NCBI RefSeq assembly: GCF_963675165.1
Contig: NC_087386.1
Coordinates: 4,904,169 to 4,968,168, forward strand
DNA from: Halichondria panicea
Taxonomy: Eukaryota; Porifera; Demospongiae; Suberitida; Halichondriidae
Direction: 5' to 3'
Length of the DNA stretch: 64,000 bases
Made by a program: the position numbers and the translations under genes. Numbering within the stretch: position 1 is the first letter of the stretch; every line of letters begins with the position of its first letter. The notes beneath the pieces were generated by a model. The model saw only the letters and a program-made list of their open reading frames with translations. It was not told where the DNA came from and searched no databases. Shown here piece by piece: positions 10,645-20,342 of this stretch.

Positions 10645-10972
10645 TGTTTAGCTATCAGTCTGAATCAGTGCATGGAACATAAAATCGAGCAAAAAGACAA
10701 TCAGAAAACAGCAGGGAACAAGAGTAATTTCTGGTTGGGTAAGTAACAGAGGTTGTGCAACAATGACATGGATTGCCCCTGTGGACAGAACAATGTGAGT
10801 GCAAAGAAACTCTGAAAGACCCAAATTTGGCCTCAAATCATGTGCTCGTGGTTTCGTGTCATAGAAATATAAGTGAAACGTATAATACACACTTCCGGGA
10901 GCCTTAGTGTAGACTGTGAATGTGACAAGGTAACACTGTATTACTTGAACTGTCTGTTGTAGACACCGCTGC
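10645..10972 (+). pseudogene. Clade B N-terminal relic
   Basis: It retains the codons for SYQSES (agctatcagtctgaatcag), a decayed CNNDMDCP-WTEQ stretch near 10757-10800 and, near 10943-10972, the ELSV-R-HC block. Stops and frame changes are frequent. It is a duplicate of the relic at 17465-17816, with which it also shares flanking DNA. Confidence 0.7.
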
Positions 10973-11234
10973 ATGCTTTTCAATTATTATGAACGTATAC
11001 ATGACTGTTATGTTATAATATATATCTCGTGCCATTTGTCATAATAATCATATACATAAGCAACAAGTGCCCTCAATGAATGGACATCTTCTGTATAATT
11101 ATTTGGACTTCAAAGGTCAGAGGTCATCTAGAAAAACAGCATTCGAGGGTGACTTCAATACAAGAAAAAGTGTAAGTATATATACCTCAAATACAAAGTA
11201 TAATCCCAAATTTAAAAGTATACTTTCTATATAC

Positions 11235-11757
11235 ACTAGAGCACTGAAGTGCTACCCCCCCCGGCTTTTGAATCTATAGAAACCAGGAGCATGGAAGCTG
11301 GCTAAGCAGCAAGTAACAGGAGCAATAAAATTAAAGTAAACTCGAGGCATGCTAAAACTAAAGAAGTGAGTTTTAGTAGTCTTTTAGTAGTCTTATGTAC
11401 TGTGGTAGACTAGCAAAGGAGCCTCTTGGTGTGTTCTGGGGCTAGGCAGAGAAATAACTATACTTCTAGCTTTTCTACTAAGTGAACCTTTTCCATTGTT
11501 CCTGGTACGGGATCACTTCAGCTGTAAATACGTTACGGATGTGTGTAGTTAGCTGCCAACGTGCAAATTCAATTTTATTCGATAACGAAGCTTTTAACAT
11601 CAAAATTTGCCACTATAAACTATTTTGTGTGGAGGCTATCCATGCTGTAAACGCAGTGCTATGCTATCCAGGTGAGTAGACTCAAATACTACAAACAGAC
11701 AAACAAACCGACCGAATGACTACTATAATCCATGGCTGCCTGTGCGCCTCGGGTTAA
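11235..11757 (+). repeat. 0.5 kb interspersed repeat, full copy
   Basis: It begins actagagcactgaagtgct and ends gcctcgggttaa; the other full copies are at 9471-9977 (-) and 15140-15756 (+). The C tract just inside the left end differs between copies. Confidence 0.75.
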
Positions 11758-11861
11758 TAAAAAGTGTTTGTACCCACTTAATGAAAATTATACCCCGTTA
11801 AAATAATTTTTACAACCATACATGAATGAATTATATGTTAGCTATATCAGTCTAGATATGA

Positions 11862-11970
11862 TGTATTACAATAATGTGGACTGCCCCTCGTGGACACAAT
11901 GAAAGAATATCAAATGTAAGTGCAAAGCAAATCTACATTGTTAAATGTCAATCACAGTGTTACACAATGT
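11862..11970 (+). pseudogene. Clade B ectodomain relic (duplicate)
   Basis: It is nearly the same sequence as 7160-7268, again on the plus strand and again just after the stop of a clade A gene. It documents a duplication that included gene, relic and 3' flank. Confidence 0.65.
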
Positions 11971-12034
11971 CATCTAAGTGAGCACTATATAATGTAAGCA
12001 TCCAACAACAAGCTTGTAGCATATTCCCAACATT

Positions 12035-13864
12035 TCAAATCGGTTCTAAACGTCGATTCCTTTCTTCGTATCGCTGTGGATTCACCAGTCTATCAGGTAA
12101 AGAAGCCTCAAAGTCTTGTTCTATGTTCGCATAGCCCTGCCTCCAGGCTCTGATTCGAGTGATACACATTTTTGCTTTTCTAAGTCGAGACAGCATCAAG
12201 TAAGTGATGAGGCATGTCATACCCACCAGAGGAAAAAGTGCTACAATAACACGTAGTATTCGCGAGGCATGAAAAATCGTCTTTGGTCGTAAAGACTCGA
12301 AATTGGTTCCTTGGTTTATGCTTATAAACACGCCGACTACTCCCAAAGAAAAAATGTCTATTTTGGTATGGTTAGGATCCTTGTACGGTTGAATAAGTGC
12401 CATAATTGCCATAAAAAGGAAAATGAGAACAATTGCAAATGTGAAATAGCTAGAGTCGAGCATCGATGAGTACAACATAATATTTATGTAGCGCGCAATG
12501 TAAAACACAGCTGCAAACCATCGAAGGTCTTTCGTTCCTGGTTCGATTCCATTCTTGTAGCAGCTCTGGAATGATTCCATGACCTCCTGTAGCAATTGAT
12601 GACGAAGCTTCAGACAGCTCAGCAATCTCTGAAACCAGCGAAATTGATAAATCAATAACAACAACATCGGGAGAATCGCAAACAGTGTGGAACATGACAA
12701 TGACAAGATGGCATATGGTAGATGCTCTTTTCCAAAGTATTCAATTGTTGCATCATAATACAACACCCATGTCACATTTACTTTCTCGTTTAGAAGGTTA
12801 GCTACTTTCACTGGTGTAAGAAGGTCCACTGAGGTGGTGGACATTTTGACAAATGAAAGAAGAAAGAAAGTTGCAAATGCATCTATTATAGTAGTTCTGC
12901 TTTCCCAGTTTGTGCGGAAACGTGAAAAGAAGTAGTGAAAAGGCACCCATAAAATGACTACTAGTCGAAAGTTTCTAGCATGTAGCTCGATCAGGATATA
13001 CGAGACAACAGTCAACAGTAGTGGATAGATAGCCACTGCATAGTCCAGAGCTAAGACTGTGATTGTGGACACATCAAGACAAATGTCAGGGTAGAGACCT
13101 CTGAAGAAATCAAGGTTCCAAATGGCATATATGTCTAGAATCATTAAAACACATACTCTTATATCTGCAGTAAGACTATGGCTGTATGTGGTGACAATTC
13201 GAACAAAAGCAGGTGCTGTAATTAGTTGACTATAAAATACAAAGCCATGGATGTAAGAAGAGGTTGCCTTGATCTTTAGCAATAAGAACAAAACGTAAAA
13301 TATTGTTAGCGGACCAAATGCTATGAGAACGTATTTCCAGATATTTCTGTTCCCCTCAGGGCATTTCACACACCTCATGTCGTAAGAGTAAGCCAGTGGA
13401 GAGTGTCCAGGTAGACACCTCCCACACAGTCTTCCTGTTCTGTTCCAACTCTTCTCACACATGAAGTGGTTTAGTTGGGATACATCTTTTGGCAATGGGA
13501 GGTAATCACTTTTATCGTAGCCACTGTCACAATTCTCAATGCATTTTCCTTCAACTAACTCATTAGTCATATTGTCAAACGTCACGCAGTGGCATCTAAT
13601 AACAGACAGCTGTAACTCTTCACTGCAATGGACAGATACGAGATTCTGTAGATTTTCTTTGCAGACACATTTCGTGTTATTACATTCGGCCCAAGGTGAA
13701 CAATCGCTATTATCTTTACAAGTATTCTTCTTGACAGCTGTTATTATCCCTTTGCAGTGATGAAGTGCTTTACGATTCTGAAACCTGACATGTTGCTGAT
13801 AAGCCATAGCTACGAAACTAGTAGCTGTGAGTATTAATAACACACTAACTATCCTGAAATTCAT
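12035..13864 (-). CDS. Clade A multipass membrane protein, mosaic of two neighbours
   Basis: Intronless, 609 codons from the ATG at 13864. The signal peptide and first 65-70 residues (MNFRIVSVLLILTATSF, LHHCKGIITAVKK, CSPWAECNNTKCVC) match the gene starting at 3486. From ENLQNLVSVHCSEELQLSV onward the protein matches the gene at 7341-9149, including the variable ITAPAFVRIVTTYSHSLTAD segment and the 3' flank. The 5' flank follows the 3486 gene. I infer a conversion or unequal exchange near 13660-13680. Ectodomain Cys pattern, CGRCLPGHSPLAYSYD motif, about ten membrane segments and the tail ending RRLEPI are all intact, so it is probably functional. Confidence 0.92.
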   Translation of the reverse strand: MNFRIVSVLLILTATSFVAMAYQQHVRFQNRKALHHCKGIITAVKKNTCKDNSDCSPWAECNNTKCVCKENLQNLVSVHCSEELQLSVIRCHCVTFDNMTNELVEGKCIENCDSGYDKSDYLPLPKDVSQLNHFMCEKSWNRTGRLCGRCLPGHSPLAYSYDMRCVKCPEGNRNIWKYVLIAFGPLTIFYVLFLLLKIKATSSYIHGFVFYSQLITAPAFVRIVTTYSHSLTADIRVCVLMILDIYAIWNLDFFRGLYPDICLDVSTITVLALDYAVAIYPLLLTVVSYILIELHARNFRLVVILWVPFHYFFSRFRTNWESRTTIIDAFATFFLLSFVKMSTTSVDLLTPVKVANLLNEKVNVTWVLYYDATIEYFGKEHLPYAILSLSCSTLFAILPMLLLLIYQFRWFQRLLSCLKLRHQLLQEVMESFQSCYKNGIEPGTKDLRWFAAVFYIARYINIMLYSSMLDSSYFTFAIVLIFLFMAIMALIQPYKDPNHTKIDIFSLGVVGVFISINQGTNFESLRPKTIFHASRILRVIVALFPLVGMTCLITYLMLSRLRKAKMCITRIRAWRQGYANIEQDFEASLPDRLVNPQRYEERNRRLEPI

Positions 13865-13865
13865 G

Positions 13866-14102
13866 TTTGTTAGTTTACAATTTATGAGTAAAATATTATA
13901 TATATATATCTATGCTCTAGTATATATACAGTAAATTCTACAAGAAATCTTTGATGTGTTGGGCAAACCATTCTGAATGTGTGCAATTCGTAGGTAGCTA
14001 ACAGTCTATCATGTTCCAAATAGTTTTCATTGTTTAAGGAATCTTGGGAATAGAGTATTTGTATGTTTGTACCATTACACAGATGTAATGTTGTCACTGT
14101 TA
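13866..14102 (-). promoter_or_regulatory. Type-2 clade A promoter block
   Basis: It corresponds to 3490-3745, with a TA-repeat insertion around 13896-13930. The shared segment continues into the coding start, which fits transfer of promoter and signal-peptide region together. Confidence 0.45.
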
Positions 14103-14103
14103 A

Positions 14104-14585
14104 TACAGAAAACAAGTTATGATCATTGACAATCAAGTATACACAATAATCATAATAAACGCTAGGCTACATCACAATCCAAATGTTAATTGAGCGCTAT
14201 AATGTAAGCAATCAACAACAAACTTGTATAATTAAAATTTCCATTAAATATATACAGTACATGTGTAATCAAGAGACTGAGCATATACGCATGGCCACCT
14301 TATCTTAATGACCTACGCATGCATAAGACACTAGTTATTATTAAGAATCGGCCCAACAAATAACAGTTACTGTTGTGAGGAGATTAAAAGGTTTACGGGG
14401 GGGGGGGGGGGGTGGGCTGGTAGGAACCTCATTGAACAAGTAAGTGTACTTACTATACAGAAAACAAGTTATGATCATTGACAATCAAGTATACACATAA
14501 ATGCTAGGCTACATCACAATCCAAATGTTAATTGAGCGCTATAATGTAAGCAATCAACAACAAACTTGTATAATTAAAATTTCCA
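14104..14585. repeat. Direct duplication of intergenic DNA with a poly-G run
   Basis: Positions 14104-14244 and 14457-14585 are direct copies (both contain agttatgatcattgacaatc and the run to ttgtataattaaaatttcca). A run of about 15 G is at 14397-14412. The segment in between matches 1335-1500. Confidence 0.75.
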
Positions 14586-14607
14586 AACATTTTGATTGCT
14601 TCATCGA

Positions 14608-15030
14608 AGTGAATTGGGTCTAAAGGTCGATTCATTTCTGTGTATCGCTGTGGGTTCACCAGTCTATCAGGTAAAAAGGCCTGTACAAGCCTGCATGGTT
14701 GTTCTATGCTCACATTAGCCCTACTGCCGAGACAGTATCCAGTAAGTGATAAGGCATGTCATTGCAACAAGAGGAGAAAGTACAATAATAAGACGCATAG
14801 TATTCGTGAAGCACGAATCATTGAATTATGTCAGAGCATTCAAGGTAGTTGCTGCTAGGTTTCCATGTTCATGTACATATACTACTGATTTTCTCGTGAA
14901 ACAATCTGGTTTTTTATTCTTAATTGTATTGCCTCGGTTGAAAAACTAGCGATCACTGACAATAATATAAAATTATAGAAAAGAAGCACCTATTGACATC
15001 GAGACTCTGAATTCAATTAGCATTTTGAAC
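14608..15030 (-). pseudogene. Clade A relic: tail plus signal-peptide ends, middle deleted
   Basis: On the minus strand, 14934-15030 keeps the decayed signal-peptide codons of the type-1 genes (the sequence around cctcggttgaaaaactagc). Positions 14608-14815 keep the C-terminal tail (LPDRLVNPQRY, EMNRPLDPI) and part of the last membrane segment. The whole central part is gone, so the gene was reduced by a large internal deletion. Confidence 0.7.
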
Positions 15031-15042
15031 TTACAAGGACAT

Positions 15043-15135
15043 AATACTTTCGTGGAATTAATTTTCATGCAGGATGCTAATTAACCCACGTAAACAGCGA
15101 AAACTAATCCCTCGAAAATTTCGTGCTATACGGTA
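15043..15135. mobile_element. Remnant of a TACCGTATA-family element
   Basis: The right end reads aaaatttcgtgctatacggta, the terminal sequence of the family at 59233-59434. The left end is decayed (tttcgtggaattaattttc). Confidence 0.6.
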
Positions 15136-15139
15136 CATA

Positions 15140-15756
15140 ACTAGAGCACTAAAGTGCAAACCCTCGGCTGGTGACATGATTATATAAAAGAAACCAGAGG
15201 ATCAGTGCATGTAGTATGTACAATGTATGTCTAGCACAGCAACTCAGGAGTAATAAAACCAGAGTGGACTCATGAGGCATGCTGAGAATATACTTTTAGT
15301 GGTAGGCCTACATGAGACCATGAGACATGCACTGTGGACTAAGATCACAGCAAAGAAGCCTGGAGTCTTAGAGAAGTATGGCTCCTTGGTGCTATAGGAT
15401 CCAGCAAAGAAGCTAACAAACCAGTTACAATTCTAGCTTTCTACTTTAGTGACCCTTTTCCATTGTTCCTGGTACGGGACCACTTCAACTGCAAATACGT
15501 AGTCTATTTCGAATAAAGGCCGCGTGTAGTTAGCTAGCTGCCAACGTGCAAGTTCAAGCTTCTTAGTTTTTGCTCGCTTATATTCGACAACGAGGCTTCA
15601 ACATCAAAATCTTCCACTAATAACTTGTTGTATGAAGGCTATCCATGCTGTAAACGCAGTGCTGTGGCATCCAGGTAAGCAGACTCACTCATTACAAACA
15701 GACAAACAAACTAACAGACTACTATACCCGTGGCCGCCCACGCGTGTCTCGGGTAA
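15140..15756 (+). repeat. 0.5-0.6 kb interspersed repeat, longest copy
   Basis: It begins actagagcactaaagtgca and ends at tctcgggtaac, and shares the cattgttcctggtacggga and tccatgctgtaaacgcagtg blocks with 9471-9977 and 11235-11757. A small frame at 15632-15916 runs out of its end and is not considered a gene. Confidence 0.75.
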
Positions 15757-15961
15757 CAATCTACACACACATAAACAGATACACTCTACCGTATACCACA
15801 CACACTTACATAAACATGCTTACCGAGGCATAAGCATCTCTATTTCACGGCAATACAAACCAATTGTCAATTACAGTGCACAGGGGGAAAGTGGGGGAGA
15901 GCATAGTTGCACATAATTATATATAAGTGAGTACTATTAAATAATAACGTAAAGCATTCAA

Positions 15962-16354
15962 CAATGGTTTAGTTGGGACACATCTTTTGGCAATGGGAAG
16001 TAATCACTTTTGTCGTAGCCACTGTCACAATTCTCAATGCATTTTCCTTCAACTAACTCATTGGTCATAATTATTGTCAAACGTCACGCAGTGGCATCTA
16101 ATAACAGACAGCTGTAGCTCTTCACTGCAGTGGACAGATACGAGATTCTGTAGATTTTCTGTGCAGACACATTTCGTGTTGTTACATTTGGTCCAGAATG
16201 GGCAATCAGTATCCACTTGACAGTTCTTACCTTCAGTTTTTGCTATTAAAGTATTCTGATTACTGTATTCTTGCATTGCCTCAGCTGAAAACTTAGCAAC
16301 CACAGCCAATAGAAAAAAAGTACCAAAGGACATTCGGAATCTGAATCCCAACAT
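15962..16354 (-). pseudogene. Clade A N-terminal fragment with a 4-bp frameshift
   Basis: It begins at an ATG at 16354 with a good signal peptide and the C-x5-DCPFWTKCNNTKCVC module. The frame then breaks after CVTFDN, where paralogues read gtcatattgtc and this copy reads gtcataattattgtc. The shifted frame continues through VEGKCIENCDSGYDKSDY to the VSQLN-H codons near 15965, where homology stops. No membrane segments remain, so it is a dead gene, at most able to yield a secreted peptide of 98 residues. Confidence 0.85.
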
Positions 16355-16802
16355 TCTGAAACTTATATACTAACTAGTATACGTATAAGCATTTATGAAG
16401 ATATGTGGTTCAGTATAACAGTTTTTTGGTATACGCTCTTGCACCTATAATATGCTTTATATAGAGAGCTATAGTCACACTGAATTCAGTGTACACTGGA
16501 ATGTGTATGCATATACCGAGTATATACTTGAATCTTAATTGTATATCATAATAAACCCATCCCCCACACATATATACACACATGCATGCATGACTACGTG
16601 TTTACAATGTGCCGAAAACATCCCTTGTTGCAAATACTTCTTGTAATTTAGTTGACATAAGTTACATTTCATGGCCAGTTTGGTGTGTGACATGAATGGC
16701 CACATGCACAAAGAAAAACACGAGAATAAATGTAACTGTTGACTATGTGAATGCCGTATCACTGCTTTCACATAATTATTATGCTTATAAGCCAATATTA
16801 TT

Positions 16803-16958
16803 TATAGCGCTTATATTTCGAGGGTATAAACTTTCGCAAAAAGACCGTTAGTTTGCGAACTTAATTTTCGGCATGCAATATTAATATTCGGGAGTATAAA
16901 TGTTCGCGGTACTAATCAATTTATACCCTCAAAATAGACCGCTATAGTATATGGTATA
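16803..16958. mobile_element. Small hairpin element, tatagcg/gggtataaa type
   Basis: Left tatagcgcttatatttcgag and the inverse of the right end (tatagcggtctattttgag) both lead into gggtataaa. It is related to 43996-44207. There is no reading frame. Confidence 0.6.
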
Positions 16959-17139
16959 AGCAGTTATGCATGAAGTTTATATACACTACACTGGAGGAGT
17001 TCAAACGACAACTGCATTTAGAGCTCCATTAGGGAATAACTGATAAAGATATAGCCCGATACAATGGTAAAATATTGTAACACGGAACAGAGTAATTATT
17101 GTACTATAATTATATGCACACGGTATTAATAGGCTTTCA

Positions 17140-17362
17140 AACTAAAGTCTATTTGCGTTGAGTATGGCCCCGGATTTTATGTGGTAAATTATGGCTTCAT
17201 TTATGCTTAAGAAGTACATGCATGTATATGTATGCCAGGGACTTCTATACATGGAAAATACTCACTCTTAGCTGGTTGGAGCTTATCACCTCTAAAGCAT
17301 AATAGAAGCGCTAAGGAATCCAATGGTATAATTATATGGAATTTCAGTTAAGTTATGACAGC
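17140..17362 (+). mobile_element. CTAAAGTC-type element, right end missing
   Basis: It shares its left end (ctaaagtctatttgcgttga) and interior (catttatgcttaa, gggacttctatac) with the element at 57955-58200, which has matching inverted ends. The copy here stops before the second end. Confidence 0.6.
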
Positions 17363-17464
17363 AAACACGTAATAAAGTTTGAGGACATAATTATGACAGT
17401 TAAAACAAACTAACAAGTAAACATGTCCTTTAAATTGGAGTGAACCAAGACACTACAATAACGC

Positions 17465-17816
17465 TGTCATGTTAGCTATCAGTCTGAATCAGTGCATGGA
17501 ATATCAAATTGAGTAAAAAGACGATCAGAAACAGCGAAGAACAAGAGTCATTTCTGGTTGGGTAAATAACAAAGGTTGCATGTGCAACAATGACATGGAT
17601 TGCCCCTGTGGACAGAACAATGGGAACTATTATTACACTATTGAACAGTCTACACTAAGACCCCAAATTTGGCTTCAAATGATGTACTTGTGGTTTTGTG
17701 TCATAGTGAGTAGTTGAAGCGTATAATAGACACTTCCGGCAGTCTAAGTGTAGACTGTGAATGTGACAAGGTACGTGTAACACGATAACTTGAACTGCCT
17801 ATTAACAGATGCCATT
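17465..17816 (+). pseudogene. Clade B N-terminal relic (second copy)
   Basis: It keeps SYQSES codons, a WLGK-type stretch, a decayed CNNDMDCP block near 17587-17625 and the ELSV-R-H block near 17786-17816. Stops are frequent. It parallels 10645-10972, so the two lie on duplicated segments. Confidence 0.7.
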
Positions 17817-18011
17817 GAATGATAATTATAGATCTATCGTGTCATTTGTCATAAGATAATTATATAGATCTGCAACAAGTGCCCTCTCAATGAATCGTCA
17901 TCTCTAATTAATTATTTGGACGACTTCATAGGTCAAAAGTCATCTAGACTATCAACAGCATTCTCAACAAAAGTGTAATACAAATACAAAGTATACCCCC
18001 AAATTAAAGAG

Positions 18012-18213
18012 TACCATATAGCGGGTAATTATCGGGGGACAAAATATTCGTGGTTCATCAATATTGAGACATTTTGTGGGTAATATTTTCGTGGTTGCTG
18101 CTTGCACTGCAGGTAAAGGTAGGCAAGGTCGCTTCATTCGTGGGTAAAATATTCGTGGTCAGACCTTCAACCACGAAAACTTTGCCCCCACGAAAATTAC
18201 CTGCTGTACGGTA
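18012..18213. mobile_element. TACCGTATA-family hairpin element
   Basis: It starts taccatatagcgggtaatta and ends with acctgctgtacggta. The interior repeats attcgtgg and its inverse (ccacgaa), so the whole copy can fold on itself. It is closely related to 45636-45860. Confidence 0.75.
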
Positions 18214-18364
18214 TCTCTAAACTAAAAATGTATACCCTAGCTCTAATTGAAAAGTATATACCTCGTAATAAAAAAGTATACACAATGAATAGTGCACCTC
18301 CTATGAAAACTATACCCCCGTTTAATTAGTACATGCAACCATACAAAAATGCAACCATCTTATT

Positions 18365-18605
18365 TTGAATAATGCTAATCATTAATTTGATAATTTTAAC
18401 AGCACTAGTACAATGATACAAGAATGCAAAAACGGACATCTTTTTAATGGGAATAATTGGTTTATACTTTTTTGCTTTGATGAAGCAAAGGAACATCCAT
18501 TTTTACGGCCAGAAATAAAATACCATGTATCAACAACTTCGAGGAGTGTTGTTGCATTTATTCCGCTATTGTACATGACATGTATATGCATGTATATGAC
18601 CACTA
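18365..18605 (+). pseudogene. Clade B relic: last membrane segments
   Basis: It matches clade B codons for the TALVQPYKNA, DIFLMGIIG and ATLRSVVA blocks (for example catctttttaatgggaataa and ccatgtatcaacaact), interrupted by stops. It ends in a decayed MTTN codon block near 18590-18605. The matching tail piece is at 19527-19690. Confidence 0.75.
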
Positions 18606-18903
18606 ACTGAACGAGTGTTGCAAGCGTGCGCTTGCTAATGCCTCTCACCATGTTATGCTTTCGCTCAAAAAGTATTAGAGTGTTTTAGTAGTTTGAATTT
18701 TACATTAAAGTTAGCTTATCTATATAAACCTACTGAAAAGAAAAGACTTGTTTAATTACATGCATATATATTGTTGTTATATCTATTGTATTTATTATGG
18801 TATCATTGTATAGTGTTTTGTGGTCGCAAGAAAGAAGAAAATTGATTCTTCCAGAATCTGGAGTTCAGTGCATATTTATATATATCATAACTGAGAAGAC
18901 AAG

Positions 18904-19143
18904 ATGAAAAGAAAAGACTTGTGTACATTCATATTGTTATATCTAGCTGTTGTATATGTATATGGTAGCTTACCACGCCCTCTGGCTCAAGAAAATATGA
19001 TTCTGTCAGGAGGATCTGCTCTGGATTTTATTCTCTCACACGTGGGGGAGAGCGCGCATGCGCATTACGTACACAGAAATAAGAGGTGTGTCTGCAAGGT
19101 CAATGGCTGCTACAGTATAGCTAGTTTTACAGCTCTTTTCTAA
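18904..19143 (+). CDS. Possible small secreted peptide (79 residues)
   Basis: The ATG frame starts MKRKDLCTFILLYLAVVYVYG, a convincing signal-peptide shape, followed by about 57 residues with three cysteines (CVCKVNGC) and no known domain. The start context acaagatga resembles the clade B gene starts, so it may be a degenerate captured signal region rather than a real gene. Length and lack of homology keep confidence low. Confidence 0.25.
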   Translation: MKRKDLCTFILLYLAVVYVYGSLPRPLAQENMILSGGSALDFILSHVGESAHAHYVHRNKRCVCKVNGCYSIASFTALF

Positions 19144-19407
19144 GTATTGTAGCTAACAAAAAGCTAGCGTTTTAGTGCAAGACTAACTTATAAAAGTTAA
19201 ATAGAAACTTTGTGCGAACAGATAATGCTACGAAAGATTCTGAAGAGACTGCAACAGCCTTCAATGCGAGTCAAACTAGCCATAACTCGAGAAAGAAGAT
19301 TTAGTTTGCTAATCCACGAATCAAAATCCAAGAGAACGTGGCTAGAAGCCTATAGAAGCTGTTAGTTTTCGTCGCATTACAACCGTTGAGCAGTTACAGT
19401 TGGAACA

Positions 19408-19408
<1 letters not shown>

Positions 19409-19483
<75 letters not shown>
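19409..19483. repeat. (AC)n microsatellite, about 37 units
   Basis: An uninterrupted AC dinucleotide run. It generates an artificial reading frame on the minus strand. Confidence 0.98.
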
Positions 19484-19485
<2 letters not shown>

Positions 19486-19526
19486 CCGCTTTACCGTATC
19501 CCTCGTGCGGCTACGCCTCGAGGCAT

Positions 19527-19690
19527 AATCATGAAAAGAATGAGAGAGTATATTAAGCCTAGAGGAGGGGCTATGAGAACATTGAAACAACTTTGAGGAA
19601 ACTTTGCCAGATAGAATCGTTAATCCTGAACACCCAGTTTGTTCAGATGGCAACTGTAGGACTCGATCTATACTCTCCCACTAAATATCA
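19527..19690 (+). pseudogene. Clade B cytoplasmic-tail relic
   Basis: It retains codons for KRMR, RGYENIE, ETLPDRIVNPE, PVCSDGNC and the end before a stop, with frameshifts. Together with 18365-18605 it represents one former gene split by later insertions. Confidence 0.75.
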
Positions 19691-20218
19691 CATACTGATT
19701 TTGCAGTAACTTTTCATTGTATGTATACAATTGATTGCTTTCTAGTTTCAGTGTTTGATTCTAAGCATAATAACATCTGGAGAATGCCTTAATCATGCCT
19801 CGGTGCGCATGCGCAAGCGAAGTATACGGTAGTGTGTTTGTGTGTGTGTGTGTGTAGACTGCTACAGCTGCTCAAGGATCAATGAAGTGCAAGTAAGAGT
19901 TTCTATAGGCTTCTAGTTATGTTTTAATTCGTGGATTTGCAAAATAATGCTTCGTTCTCGAGTTATGCCTAGTTTTGCATACTTGGAATGCCATTGCAGC
20001 CTTTTCAGAAGAGCACGTAGCCAAACTTGTTTACCGAGCATTGCTACTCTACTTAGTAGTTAGCTCTGCACTAGGACCTAGCTATTGGTAGCTGCAAGAG
20101 AGAGAAGAGAGCTGCAAGGCTCTGCTGCGCTGATGCAGCCATTCACTTTAGACGTGAACGTTTGACATAGATCGTTTTTAACAACAATCATGGTTGATCA
20201 TTACCCCATACGGTAGAA

Positions 20219-20342
20219 CACTCATATACTATACACAGGATATGAATGGGCTTTTAAATACACGTGTTGAAAGCTATTTGAAAGCATATACACACGACAG
20301 TAAAAACATAGCTTGCCTACATCATATATTAACAAGATAAAG
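20219..20342 (+). promoter_or_regulatory. Clade B upstream block
   Basis: It contains acacaggatatgaatgggct, tttgaaagc and acacgacagtaaaaacat, leading into the ATG. The same order of blocks occurs before the genes at 23629, 27305 and 36156, and before the relics at 26038 and 29881. Confidence 0.45.

Larger units (their letters stand above)
19240..20010. repeat. Inverted pair of interspersed repeats flanking a microsatellite and a relic
   Basis: Positions 19240-19400 (+) and 19858-20010 (-) are two copies of one repeat in opposite orientation (core aactcgaga-cgaag, end agcctatagaa). Related copies are at 5800-5925 and 38548-38715. Between them lie the AC microsatellite and the tail relic. Confidence 0.65.

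Noticed and set aside
19342-19653. Minus-strand frame of 103 codons
   Set aside because: Its centre is the AC microsatellite and its remainder is antisense to a tail relic.
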